Shown in pieces: positions 26,381 through 33,802 of a DNA stretch of 36,701 nt (its first letter is position 1; each line of letters starts with the position of its first letter). Origin of the DNA: an uncultured Chthonomonas sp. (GTDB taxonomy: Bacteria > Armatimonadota > Chthonomonadetes > Chthonomonadales > Chthonomonadaceae); assembly GCA_903859705.1 (NCBI GenBank), contig CAIONQ010000097.1:1-36701 (forward strand). The letters run 5' to 3'. Made by a program: the position numbers and the translations under genes. The notes under the pieces were generated by a model that was not told the origin of the DNA, made no database searches, and was given only the letters and a program-made list of their open reading frames with translations.

Positions 26381-26850
26381 TGTTTGGATATTCGTGGTGC
26401 ACAGGCATTCAGCAGCGCCTGCAGGGATTCGGCATCGGCGAGGCGGTGGTCGCTGCCAACGGTAATAAGGGCAGAAGCGGGCAGCCCGCTATTCGCCACT
26501 AACTCCAGCGAGTGGGCGTACGGCACCACTTCATCCTGCTGGCTATGCAGAATAACCGTACCGGCCTTAACGGTTTGTGGCCCGGGGTAAAACTTCCATG
26601 CCGGGCACACCAGCACAAGCCGAGCATTGGGCGCAACCAGATGCACGGCCACCGCCCCACCCCTGCTGGATCCCACTATAATCTCTGGATCTTCCACATC
26701 TACAAGCTGCTGCGATATCCGCACAGACTCCTCAAAGCTCTCATCCGGCAACTGCGGGTTTAACACCTCATGCCCATTCTCCAGCAGCCAGGATGGTTTT
26801 TGCCCACCTGGCCGCGAGCCAGAACCGTGCAGAAATAGTATCTTACTCAT
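26377..26850 (-). CDS. Small alpha/beta hydrolase
   Basis: 157 residues from ATG at 26848-26850 with GGTGG 7 bases upstream; a start 30 codons earlier is unsupported. No signal peptide, so cytoplasmic. The fold signatures are an N-terminal LFLHGSGSRPGGQ (oxyanion-hole HG), the nucleophile Ser62 in GSSRGG, Asp106 in SQQDEVVP and His135 in GSDHRL, which make up a complete catalytic triad. The short length places it near the dienelactone hydrolase/RBBP9-like or YdeN/UPF0227-like small hydrolases. Substrate unknown. The last four bases overlap the ATG of the DUF1549/1553 gene, so the two are translationally coupled, and it is the first gene of the operon that ends at 20699. Confidence 0.87.
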   Translation of the reverse strand: MSKILFLHGSGSRPGGQKPSWLLENGHEVLNPQLPDESFEESVRISQQLVDVEDPEIIVGSSRGGAVAVHLVAPNARLVLVCPAWKFYPGPQTVKAGTVILHSQQDEVVPYAHSLELVANSGLPASALITVGSDHRLADAESLQALLNACAPRISKQ

Positions 26851-27095
26851 GCTTGTGCCACCACGCGTACTCACTCTCTTATCAATCAATAGATAATCCC
26901 ACGATTTATGCGCACATGCCTGTATCTCCTGCACATCCATACACGTAACGAGAGATGGAAGCCGTATATTCGAAATCTATGGATCACGTTAAGGTAATAT
27001 CAACGTTATACATAGTAAGCCACCGAACCAATTATGGCGATGGGGCGTTCGGCCGGAGGTCGGTGTGGACCGACAGCTTGAATGGAGGAGTTAAA

Positions 27096-27716
27096 TTGAG
27101 AACTGGAATAGCAGTGCTTGCCCTGGGCCTTGTGTTTACGCAAATGGTTGGTGTCGTAAATGCCCAGGATAAGCCCAAGAACGAAATTACGAAAATTGAG
27201 AAGGCACGCAAAGAGGATCATACCACCAAGCAGGTAACAGTAGACCCAAAGAAGAGCCCGGGCAAACACGCCGATAACCTATCCAAGAATGTTAACCGCG
27301 ATGCAAACCGTAACTCTAAAAACGTTAACAACGGAATTAAGAAGGGCGCTAACGATCTGCACAAGGCTCGTAAGGACGACCATACCACAAAGCAGGTAAC
27401 GGTAGACCCAAAAAAGAGCCCCGGCAAACACGCAGATAACCTCTCCAAGAATGTTAACCGCGATGCAAACCGCAACTCTAAAAACGTTAACAACGGAATT
27501 AAGAAGGGCACCAACGATCTGCACCAGGCTCGTAAAGACGACCATACCACCAAACAGGTAACGGTAGACCCAAAGAAGAGCCCGGGCAAACACGCCGATA
27601 ACCTTTCCAAAAATGTGAACCACGAAGCCAACCGAATTTCGAAGGATGTGAACCACATTTTTAGCGGCCATAAGAAGAAAGATACCGAGAAGAAGCCAGA
27701 AGAGAAGAAGAACTGA
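27096..27716 (+). CDS. Secreted basic protein with three 54-residue tandem repeats
   Basis: 206 residues from TTG at 27096, with GGAGG (27084-27088) 7 bases before it; a start at 26955 would bury the signal peptide. Signal peptide: GIAVLALGLVFTQMVGVVNAQ. The rest is almost entirely a 54-residue unit, repeated nearly three times with a 162-bp period (27201, 27363, 27525). Each unit has HTTKQVTVDPKKSPGKHAD, NLSKNVN, ANRNSKNVNNGIKKG. The tail is Lys/Glu-rich (KKKDTEKKPEEKKN). The sequence is very polar, K/N/D-rich and probably disordered. It would be strongly basic and sit in the periplasm or outside. No enzyme motif. Such a composition suits binding of an acidic polymer (nucleic acid or acidic polysaccharide), but this is a guess. 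Repeats are highly similar at DNA level, implying recent duplication. A hairpin follows the stop. Confidence 0.85.
   Translation: MRTGIAVLALGLVFTQMVGVVNAQDKPKNEITKIEKARKEDHTTKQVTVDPKKSPGKHADNLSKNVNRDANRNSKNVNNGIKKGANDLHKARKDDHTTKQVTVDPKKSPGKHADNLSKNVNRDANRNSKNVNNGIKKGTNDLHQARKDDHTTKQVTVDPKKSPGKHADNLSKNVNHEANRISKDVNHIFSGHKKKDTEKKPEEKKN
27201..27640 (+). repeat. 162-bp tandem repeat inside the secreted basic protein gene
   Basis: Units begin at 27201, 27363 and 27525, exactly 162 bases (54 codons) apart. Most differences are third-position changes. The third unit diverges after about 100 bases. The in-frame period means copy number can change without breaking the gene. Confidence 0.9.
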
Positions 27717-27743
27717 CGCTCCTTTTATAATGGCGCGCCCGTT

Positions 27744-27769
27744 TGTGGCCGGCTGAAATGCCGGCCACA
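27744..27769 (+). terminator. Hairpin after the repeat-protein gene
   Basis: TGTGGCCGGC (27744-27753) and GCCGGCCACA (27760-27769) form a perfect 10-bp stem with a 6-nt loop, 27 bases after the stop at 27716. Only a short GCTGTTT follows. It separates this gene from the dioxygenase at 27790, whose Shine-Dalgarno sequence starts 10 bases later. Confidence 0.6.
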
Positions 27770-27789
27770 GCTGTTTATGGGAGGATTTG

Positions 27790-28683
27790 ATGCTGGGATT
27801 TGATGTTTCTAATGAGCTACTGCACTCACCAGAGCAACTGAGGGCGCGCGCCGCACAGGATGGTTATCTGTTTTTCAAGGGGCTGGTGGATGCTGCACAG
27901 CTGATGCAGCTGCGAAGTGAAGTTACTGGCCTCATGGCCGATGCGGGCTGGTTGGCCGCAGCCACGCAGCCAATAGATGCCATTGCGGCGCCAGATACAG
28001 CCCAGATAGAGGGCCAGGCCGAGTATATGCGGGTATACAACCAGTTGCAGCGCCTGGAGAACTTCCACACGTTTGCCCACCAGCCAGCTATTCTCAGCAT
28101 GCTGGAAGCGCTTTTTGGCGAAACTCCGCTGGTTCACGCCCGTAACATTGCCAGAATGGTGTACCCACAGGCAGTGGAGCACACAACGCCAGCACACCAG
28201 GATTACCTCTACATTGAGGGCACCGAAAACACCTGGACCGCATGGATTCCCCTGGGAGATTGCCCCATAGAGCAGGGCAACCTCGCAATCCTGCCCGGCA
28301 CACACAAACAGGGCATGTACCCTGTGCACAAATCGCTTGGAGCGGGCGGCCACAGAATAGATACCGAGGCCCTTGAAAATCAGTTTGAATGGCGCGCCTC
28401 GGATTTCGAAGCCGGAGATGTAGTGCTGTTCCACAGCCTCACCATCCACCGCGCCCTGCCAAACCTTACTCAGGATCGCATCCGCTTATCGTTGGATTAT
28501 CGCTACCAACCACTATCAGAGCCTGTTGTAGAAGGATCCCTTTTGCCACACTATGGCCAGCAAACCTGGGAGCAGATATATGCCAACTGGAAGAGCGAAG
28601 AGTTTCAGTACTACTGGCAGAAACATGCGCTGAACATTGTTAACAATAGGGCAGAACTGCGCGAAAAGCTGGTGGTTAAGTAA
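27790..28683 (+). CDS. Phytanoyl-CoA dioxygenase (PhyH) family protein
   Basis: 297 residues; ATG at 27790 with GGGAGG at 27779-27784. No signal peptide, so cytoplasmic. It has the Fe(II)/2-oxoglutarate dioxygenase facial triad: His136 and Asp138 in AHQDYLYIEG, and the distal His220 in VVLFHSLTIHRALPN, with Arg232 nearby for 2-oxoglutarate binding. Also typical are the N-terminal LRARAAQDGYLFFKGLVD and GNLAILPGTHKQG. Family members hydroxylate varied small molecules or act as halogenases; the substrate cannot be read here. It precedes a pectate-lyase-like gene on the same strand with a 120-base gap that holds a palindrome (28713-28724), so separate regulation is possible. Confidence 0.9.
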   Translation: MLGFDVSNELLHSPEQLRARAAQDGYLFFKGLVDAAQLMQLRSEVTGLMADAGWLAAATQPIDAIAAPDTAQIEGQAEYMRVYNQLQRLENFHTFAHQPAILSMLEALFGETPLVHARNIARMVYPQAVEHTTPAHQDYLYIEGTENTWTAWIPLGDCPIEQGNLAILPGTHKQGMYPVHKSLGAGGHRIDTEALENQFEWRASDFEAGDVVLFHSLTIHRALPNLTQDRIRLSLDYRYQPLSEPVVEGSLLPHYGQQTWEQIYANWKSEEFQYYWQKHALNIVNNRAELREKLVVK

Positions 28684-28712
28684 GCAACTTAAGGGGGCCG
28701 CAACAGGAATCG

Positions 28713-28724
28713 TCACAATTGTGA
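28713..28724. promoter_or_regulatory. Perfect 12-bp palindrome, candidate operator
   Basis: TCACAATTGTGA is perfectly self-complementary and sits 80 bases upstream of the ATG at 28804, in the gap after the dioxygenase. It looks like an operator for a dimeric regulator. The AATTGTGAGCG part resembles a lac operator half-site by chance or by LacI-family use; no LacI-type gene is in the window. Confidence 0.35.
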
Positions 28725-28803
28725 GCGCATACTCTCTTTGAAGGTGCCATCGCTGGTACCCAACTATTTGTTAGAGATACCACTCGCAAAGGAGCGTTCA
28801 GCC

Positions 28804-30102
28804 ATGGCCCTGTTCTCTATCCTCTGTGCCGCCGCGGCAATTGCGGCAGCGCCCCCACCCCCACTGGCGGCGGCGCCACCCGCCAGTAATGAAACCGTTA
28901 ATGTACTGAAGTTTGGTGCCAGGCCAGATGGCAAAACCGATGCAACCCCTGCATTTACCGCGGCTATGGCCGCGTTAAAGGGCCGGGGCGGCACGGTAGT
29001 TGTGCCACGGGGCGCGTTTTTGTTTAAAGGGCACCTCAATGTGCCAAATGGCGTTACCATTGCAGGCAGCTATGCCTCGGTGCCCGCTCACAATGGCGTA
29101 AGAGACAAAGGCATGCCGCTGCCGGGAGATGATGGCACCGCCCTGCTGGCTACCGAAAGTGCTGGCAATGAGGATGGCGCCCCGTTTATTACCCTCAATA
29201 CGAACAGCACCATCAAAGGACTGGTGATCTACTACCCCAACCAGCAGCCAGATGATATCCCGCAGGCATACCCCTGGAGCATTGCCATGCGAGGTAAAAA
29301 CCCTGCTGTGCTGGATGTGGAGCTGTTGAACGCATACAACGGCATTGATGCATCCCAGAATGAACGCCACTTAATCCGAAATGTATCTGGCCAGCCAATT
29401 CGCCGTGGCGTGTGGATAGACTCCATTTATGACATTGGCAGGCTGGAGAATGTGCATTTTAACCCGTGGTGGTCTATGCAGCCCAGGCTCTATAACTGGC
29501 AGATGGCCAACGGCGAAGCCTTTATCTTTGGTAGAACCGACTGGCAGTATGTTTTCAACACCTTTTGCTTCGGTTACAAAGTGGGATACCGGTTTATGGA
29601 AACAAAAACCGGGGCAACAAACGGCAATTTCCTGGGCATTGGCGCCGACGATTGCTGGAATGCAGTGCTGGTTGAGCAGAGCGCCCCAATGGGAATTCTT
29701 ATCACTAACGGCGAGTTTACTTCCTTCCATGGCCCGGACCCAATTGAAGTAAAAGTAGAAAGCAAACACAGCGGCTCTGTCCGGTTTGTCAACTGTGCCT
29801 TCTGGGGGCCCTGCAATCAAATTGCGAAAATAGAAGGGCGCGGCACCGTTGGTTTTAGCGATTGCACCTTTGTACAATGGGATTTGCAGGTAAAGGATGG
29901 CCGCCCGGCCATCACGGCGCTGGGTGGCACGGTGATCATCCGTGGATGCGAATTTCAGGACAACAAGGCGCAAATTACTCTTGGAGAAGGCGTAAAGCGT
30001 GCGGTTATTACCAGTAACACCTTTAAGGGCGTGCAGCGCATAACAAATGGCAGCACAGGCACGGTAATTATCTCTGAAAATGCTGGCGACCCGCCACACT
30101 AA
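28804..30102 (+). CDS. Secreted right-handed beta-helix protein, pectate-lyase superfamily
   Basis: 432 residues from ATG at 28804, with AAGGAG (28789-28794) 9 bases before it. Starting at the upstream TTG (28738) would bury the signal peptide (ALFSILCAAAAIAAA, followed by a Pro/Ala-rich stretch). Residues ~30-110 carry the pectate_lyase_3 signature: VNVLKFGARPDGKTDATPAFTAAM, RGGTVVVPRGAFLFKGHLNV. The rest is parallel beta-helix with stacked coils (TNSTIKGLVIYYPNQQP, GRGTVGFSDCTFVQWD, GTVIIRGCEFQDN). I cannot identify the catalytic Asp pair of GH28 or the lyase residues, so it could be an enzyme or a binding protein for pectin- or uronate-like polysaccharide. It faces the AGE-epimerase operon and is separated from it by a bidirectional terminator. 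Confidence 0.88.
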   Translation: MALFSILCAAAAIAAAPPPPLAAAPPASNETVNVLKFGARPDGKTDATPAFTAAMAALKGRGGTVVVPRGAFLFKGHLNVPNGVTIAGSYASVPAHNGVRDKGMPLPGDDGTALLATESAGNEDGAPFITLNTNSTIKGLVIYYPNQQPDDIPQAYPWSIAMRGKNPAVLDVELLNAYNGIDASQNERHLIRNVSGQPIRRGVWIDSIYDIGRLENVHFNPWWSMQPRLYNWQMANGEAFIFGRTDWQYVFNTFCFGYKVGYRFMETKTGATNGNFLGIGADDCWNAVLVEQSAPMGILITNGEFTSFHGPDPIEVKVESKHSGSVRFVNCAFWGPCNQIAKIEGRGTVGFSDCTFVQWDLQVKDGRPAITALGGTVIIRGCEFQDNKAQITLGEGVKRAVITSNTFKGVQRITNGSTGTVIISENAGDPPH

Positions 30103-30117
30103 AACAACATTGAAAAA

Positions 30118-30179
30118 GGCATCGGAAGAGATCAGCAGGTCCGGTTAAATTGCCGGATTTGCCTCCATCTTCCGATGCC
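30118..30179. terminator. Bidirectional terminator between convergent genes
   Basis: GGCATCGGAAGA (30118-30129) and TCTTCCGATGCC (30168-30179) form a perfect 12-bp stem. AAAAA lies just before it and TTTT shortly after it, so it can terminate on either strand. The loop contains a smaller CCGG/CCGG stem (30141-30156). The genes end at 30102 (plus) and 30196 (minus). Confidence 0.8.
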
Positions 30180-30195
30180 ATTTTCTAATACACCC

Positions 30196-31527
30196 TTACC
30201 TACCGGCCAGTTGCTTGAGTGCCCTGGATACATTCAGCAGGGCACGCCCCTGATGATACGCTTCTGTCCACCGGTCACTCTTTACCCGGCCAGCAAGCGG
30301 CGCGCCATCCACGGCTACGGCTGCATACCAGCCACCAGAGCGCGCATCTACCTGGAAATGCTGTATAAAATCCCATTCCTTATTGAATGCATTCCAGTAA
30401 ATCGATGTCTCGCTCCCAAAGTGGCTATGCATTAGCAGCAGTGCATTCAGGCCCTCTGCCTGGGTCCACCAAATCTTATCGGTTGCAGTAACTGCTCCCG
30501 AGGGCTCACCGGCATCGTAAAACCCGCCGTGCGCCTCATCCCACCCATATTTAAGCGCATGGTCTACAATTGCTCTCGCCACCTCCCAGGTCTTTGCGTC
30601 ATCCTTCATTCCCAGAACCTCCGCCGCATCGGCAAGCAGATACGCTGTTTCGATATCATGCCCGTACGAATCATGATCTGGCACAGCCTGCCAATCTGGT
30701 TTGAAGTATAACTGCAGATACCCCGGCGCGGTGTAAACCCTGTTTCGCACAATCTCAAACAGCTCCCGAAGCCGAGCCTTTAACTCTTTCGCAGGGTGTA
30801 CTTTATACAGTTCGCTAAACGCCTCCAGAAGGTGGATATGGGTGTTCATCGACTTCAGGCCATATTTTGTTCCGATAAAATCAGAGGCAGCACCATCAGA
30901 TTGTGGAGCCATTATCGGTGTGCCATCCCGCGTTAATGCTTCAAAGTACCCACCGTTCTTGCCATCATGCGCGTGGTCATCCAGCCACCTGTAAGCGCGC
31001 AGGGCAAGATCCAGAGCAGCTCTATCATGCGTAACCGCATAGCAGTTTGCACAGGCATAAATCCCAAAAGAGATGCCGTAGGCATGCTTTTCGCCCCGGC
31101 GATCGGGCTGGCCATCATCGCCTATCGCCCAGAAGAAGCCTCCAGATTGGCGGTCCCACATCTTTTCCGCAAGGAACCGCTCACCATGCCGGCAGTAAGT
31201 AATCAGCTGCTTTGAGGGGAGCAACCGGCTGCGCGCGGCCTCAGCTGCAATCCAGGTGAGGCGCGATTGATACACAATGGCCCTGTCTTCTGAGGGCAGC
31301 TTGTCCCAATTCTCCGCATAGTTTTGATGAAAGCCACCATGCGCAACATCCACTGCCGCTGGAAACCACTTCGCGATCACCTGTTTCTCAAGGTTTGAAT
31401 CTACCTCCCGTGCAATGCGGGTGTATTCCACCTTTGTAGGCAATGGCGCCGGGCTGCCCTGTGCAACAGCCGAGGCAGCCGGAGCCAGTAGCAGGCTAAA
31501 ACAGGCAAAGAGTGTGGATATTCGCAT
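30196..31527 (-). CDS. Secreted AGE-family (N-acylglucosamine 2-epimerase-like) epimerase/isomerase
   Basis: 443 residues from ATG at 31525-31527. AGGAGC is 13 bases upstream, a long spacing, but the signal peptide starts right there (ISTLFACFSLLLAPAASAVAQ). Family features: WFPAAVDVAHGGFHQNY, SRLTWIAAEAARS, HAYGISFGIYA, MNTHIHLLEAFSELY and GHDIETAYLLADAAEVL, giving the conserved His residues of the (alpha/alpha)6 barrel of AGE and cellobiose 2-epimerases. It would epimerise or isomerise a free sugar. AGE-family enzymes are usually cytoplasmic, so the signal peptide is unusual and implies action on extracellular sugar. It is the last gene of a minus-strand sugar operon, 43 bases after the TIM-barrel gene. 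Confidence 0.9.
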   Translation of the reverse strand: MRISTLFACFSLLLAPAASAVAQGSPAPLPTKVEYTRIAREVDSNLEKQVIAKWFPAAVDVAHGGFHQNYAENWDKLPSEDRAIVYQSRLTWIAAEAARSRLLPSKQLITYCRHGERFLAEKMWDRQSGGFFWAIGDDGQPDRRGEKHAYGISFGIYACANCYAVTHDRAALDLALRAYRWLDDHAHDGKNGGYFEALTRDGTPIMAPQSDGAASDFIGTKYGLKSMNTHIHLLEAFSELYKVHPAKELKARLRELFEIVRNRVYTAPGYLQLYFKPDWQAVPDHDSYGHDIETAYLLADAAEVLGMKDDAKTWEVARAIVDHALKYGWDEAHGGFYDAGEPSGAVTATDKIWWTQAEGLNALLLMHSHFGSETSIYWNAFNKEWDFIQHFQVDARSGGWYAAVAVDGAPLAGRVKSDRWTEAYHQGRALLNVSRALKQLAGR

Positions 31528-31570
31528 AAACTTGAAAGCGGCTCCTATAGTAAAGTACTGGCTTAGCGGC

Positions 31571-32419
31571 TTAACCTCTGAGTTTGTGATAGCTGGCAAG
31601 GCAGCGCTCTGCCGTTTCAAACTGTGAATATCGGCTGCCTTCCTGTTCTATCAAGAAGCACTCGGCGCCCCCGATGGTTGCTGCCGCCTGCAGTAGCTCC
31701 TTCCAGGGAGTATCGCCCTCTCCAAACAGAACGCTGAAACCTCTGTCCGGGCCCTTGCCCCAGTCCTTCAAATGCAGAGATCGTATTCTGCCAGGGTTCT
31801 GCTTTACCCATGCAATAGGATCGTTACCCATCTCCATACAGGTGCCCACATCAAACTGAAGCGTTACATTGCGCGGGGTATTGGCGGCCAAAAATGGCAT
31901 AGGCAAGAAACCATCTTTGTTCGTAAATTCCAGCTGATGGTTGTGGTACCCCGTGCGCATTTTCAGTGGCTGCAAAATCTGCGCGGTGGAGGTCAGCAGA
32001 TCGGCAACGCCTTTCCAGTCGTCCTTCGTTTCGGTGCGTCCCGCACTGGACATCACCATGGTCTTAGAGCCAACGATCTGGTTCAGCTCAATAACATGCT
32101 TCAGGCGGTCTCCTTCAAAATCTTGCCGCCCCGTATGCAGCGAGAGGCACTTGATGCCGAGGTCATCCATCAATTTACGAACCTGCCTGGCATAGTCGGG
32201 GGTCCATGCAGAGTAGGGCGAAAAGAACTCCACCACCTCATAGCCCATTTTCGCAACCCGCGTAACAGTGCCAAATAGATCCTTTGATAACTCATCACGC
32301 ACAGAATAGAGCTCGATGCCAATGGGCACCTTCCTGGGCTTTGCCTCGGCCGTCGTAGCCAAAACGGCCCCACAGGCAGCTCCCAGAAGAGTTCGGCGAG
32401 TAAAATGGTTGGATTTCAT
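31571..32419 (-). CDS. Sugar phosphate isomerase/epimerase-like TIM barrel (AP endonuclease 2 fold), Tat-type signal
   Basis: 282 residues; ATG at 32417-32419 with AGGA 7 bases upstream. A twin-arginine signal is likely (TRRTLLGAACGAVLATTAEA). The body is the xylose-isomerase-like TIM barrel: IGIELYSVRDEL, GYEVVEFFSP, LSLHTGRQ, YHNHQLEF, LQFDVGT, LHLKDWGKG and FLIEQEGS. The likely metal ligands are His95, His159/161, Asp190, His216 and Glu258/260, all present. Exported members are common in planctomycetes and acidobacteria and usually act on sugars or inositols, but the substrate is unknown. It lies between an aldo/keto reductase and the AGE epimerase in one operon, consistent with a sugar-modifying pathway. 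Confidence 0.9.
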   Translation of the reverse strand: MKSNHFTRRTLLGAACGAVLATTAEAKPRKVPIGIELYSVRDELSKDLFGTVTRVAKMGYEVVEFFSPYSAWTPDYARQVRKLMDDLGIKCLSLHTGRQDFEGDRLKHVIELNQIVGSKTMVMSSAGRTETKDDWKGVADLLTSTAQILQPLKMRTGYHNHQLEFTNKDGFLPMPFLAANTPRNVTLQFDVGTCMEMGNDPIAWVKQNPGRIRSLHLKDWGKGPDRGFSVLFGEGDTPWKELLQAAATIGGAECFLIEQEGSRYSQFETAERCLASYHKLRG

Positions 32420-32517
32420 GGGTGTATCCTGAACACAAACAGAGTGTTTATGAATTGTAAGAGAGCCTACCTGTTAAAGGCGGCATAGATAACCGGAGTA
32501 CAGGGCATGGGCGGTGA

Positions 32518-33402
32518 TCAGGCTGGAACATCTGCCGGGTAGTTAAGCGCAATCGCCTCAGATACCTGCCTTTGATCCGGGTACTCTGCGCGGATGCGTT
32601 CGATATCTTCGGCCTCCATCTGCCACGTAGTTGCGCCGAGGTTCTCTTGCAGATGCGCAAGCGAACTGGTTTTTGCGATGGTAACCACATTAGGCTGGGA
32701 TATGAGCCAGTTAAGCATAATTTGAACGGATGATTTGCCGTACTTAGCCGCCAGTTCCGATATTATGGGCGCATCTGCGAGGGCACCCTTTTGCAGCGGC
32801 CGCCAGGCCACCAGCAATACGTCCTGCTGTTGGCACTGGGCAAGTACACCGCTTGTTTCCACCTCGCGAACCTGCGCATTGTAATGCAACTGATTGCACA
32901 CCAGAGGATGCTGTGAGAGATTTTGCAGATAACTAAACCGGGCAGCGCTGCAGTTGCTAACCCCGATGTGGCGCACCCGCCCATCTTCCACAAATCGGTT
33001 AAGCTGCTCCATGGCGGCGGGCAGCGGAGTGCCAGCATCTGGAAAGCGGTGCAGAATGTACAGATCCACATAATCCATCTGCAGGCGTTTCAGGCTCGCA
33101 TCGAGGGCGGTCTCCATGGCCTCAGGGTGATGGTTCCATGGCGACACCTTGGTAGCAATGGTGAATCGCGCCCTGTCTGCACCCTTTAGGGCCTGGCCAA
33201 GCAACTCCTCCGAGTGCCCCGCAGCATACTGCTCAGCAGTATCAAAATGGGCAATGCCCAGCTCGGCAGCGCCAACCAGAGCGCCAATCTCCCTGGCATC
33301 GTTGGTGGTATCCGCCTCAGCGCGCCCACCCATCTGCCACAGCCCCAGCCCATAAACAGGAAGCGAAAAGCCATTATTCAGAGTTTTAATAGGGATAATC
33401 AT
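32518..33402 (-). CDS. Aldo/keto reductase
   Basis: 294 residues; ATG at 33400-33402 with AAGGA about 8 bases upstream. The AKR catalytic tetrad is complete: Asp54 and Tyr59 (HFDTAEQYAAG), Lys85 (TKVSPWN) and His118 (LYILHRFPD). The NADPH-binding C-terminal part also fits (IGVSNCSAARF, VVTIAKTSS). No signal peptide; cytoplasmic. It would reduce an aldehyde or sugar carbonyl using NAD(P)H. It is the first gene of the minus-strand sugar operon, 98 bases before the TIM-barrel gene, and is the only cytoplasmic product of the three. Exact substrate not readable. Confidence 0.93.
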   Translation of the reverse strand: MIIPIKTLNNGFSLPVYGLGLWQMGGRAEADTTNDAREIGALVGAAELGIAHFDTAEQYAAGHSEELLGQALKGADRARFTIATKVSPWNHHPEAMETALDASLKRLQMDYVDLYILHRFPDAGTPLPAAMEQLNRFVEDGRVRHIGVSNCSAARFSYLQNLSQHPLVCNQLHYNAQVREVETSGVLAQCQQQDVLLVAWRPLQKGALADAPIISELAAKYGKSSVQIMLNWLISQPNVVTIAKTSSLAHLQENLGATTWQMEAEDIERIRAEYPDQRQVSEAIALNYPADVPA

Positions 33403-33767
33403 CCACGTAATCCTTAGAACCAGCGATGCTATACATAGTTTCTATGCAACCGGGATCGTGCCCTGCTGTTAGAATGCAAATGGGAATCGGGAGTCGTTAA
33501 CACAGGGAGGCCCCGGGTGCCGTATAGGCTCCCGGGTCGCCCGGATGATAAACCATACTTCCGGAGGCGCGTATCCATCTCCTCTCCAGGTTCCGTGTAC
33601 TCTCCGCGTTGCAGGGTTCCCTTGGCCGCCCGCGCTTGTGCGGGGTTCAAGGCCGTACGGTAGGAGGCAAGCGGTAAAAGGGGCATCATATAAACCAAAC
33701 TCCACCAACAAAACAAAAGTACAGACCACTCAACACAAAAAACAAAAAATCTAATAATAAAAATAAC
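33403..33767. other. Non-coding stretch between the sugar operon and the leader region
   Basis: No real gene; a minus-strand open frame from 33812 to 33429 has no ribosome binding site and overlaps a hairpin and an A-rich tract. It contains the hairpin CCCGGG-T-GCC-GTATA-GGC-T-CCCGGG (33512-33536), a diverged copy of the 19-bp motif at 33561-33575, and from ~33690 an A-rich stretch leading into the promoter at 33768. Confidence 0.55.
33512..33536. repeat. GC-rich stem-loop
   Basis: CCCGGG (33512-33517) pairs with CCCGGG (33531-33536), a T-T mismatch, then GCC (33519-33521) with GGC (33527-33529) around loop GTATA. It lies 110 bases upstream of the start of the aldo/keto reductase, whose gene runs on the minus strand. 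Function unclear. Confidence 0.55.
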
Positions 33768-33796
33768 TTGACATCTTTTATAGCCTGTGGTAGCAT
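33700..33796 (+). promoter_or_regulatory. Strong sigma-70-type promoter with A-rich upstream tract
   Basis: TTGACA (33768-33773) is a perfect -35. A 17-bp spacer leads to TAGCAT (33791-33796, 4/6), preceded by TGG, an extended -10. Upstream, 33700-33767 is extremely A-rich, like an UP element. The expected start site (~33803) coincides with the first base of a stem-loop. This is the best promoter in the window. Confidence 0.7.
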
Positions 33797-33802
33797 TCGC
33801 CA

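Noticed and set aside
27218-27671. Two long minus-strand open frames, hydrophobic and repetitive, across the repeat-protein gene
   Set aside because: Their repeats mirror the plus-strand 162-bp repeat. Reading Lys/Asn-rich codons in reverse gives Leu/Phe-rich sequence. The plus-strand frame has the signal peptide and ribosome binding site.
28713-28730. Lac operator
   Set aside because: Only a half-site resemblance (AATTGTGAGCG); there is no LacI-type regulator or lac gene nearby. I keep it only as a generic palindrome.
33590-33670. tRNA-like GGTTCAA stretch
   Set aside because: No acceptor, D or anticodon stem can be built around it.
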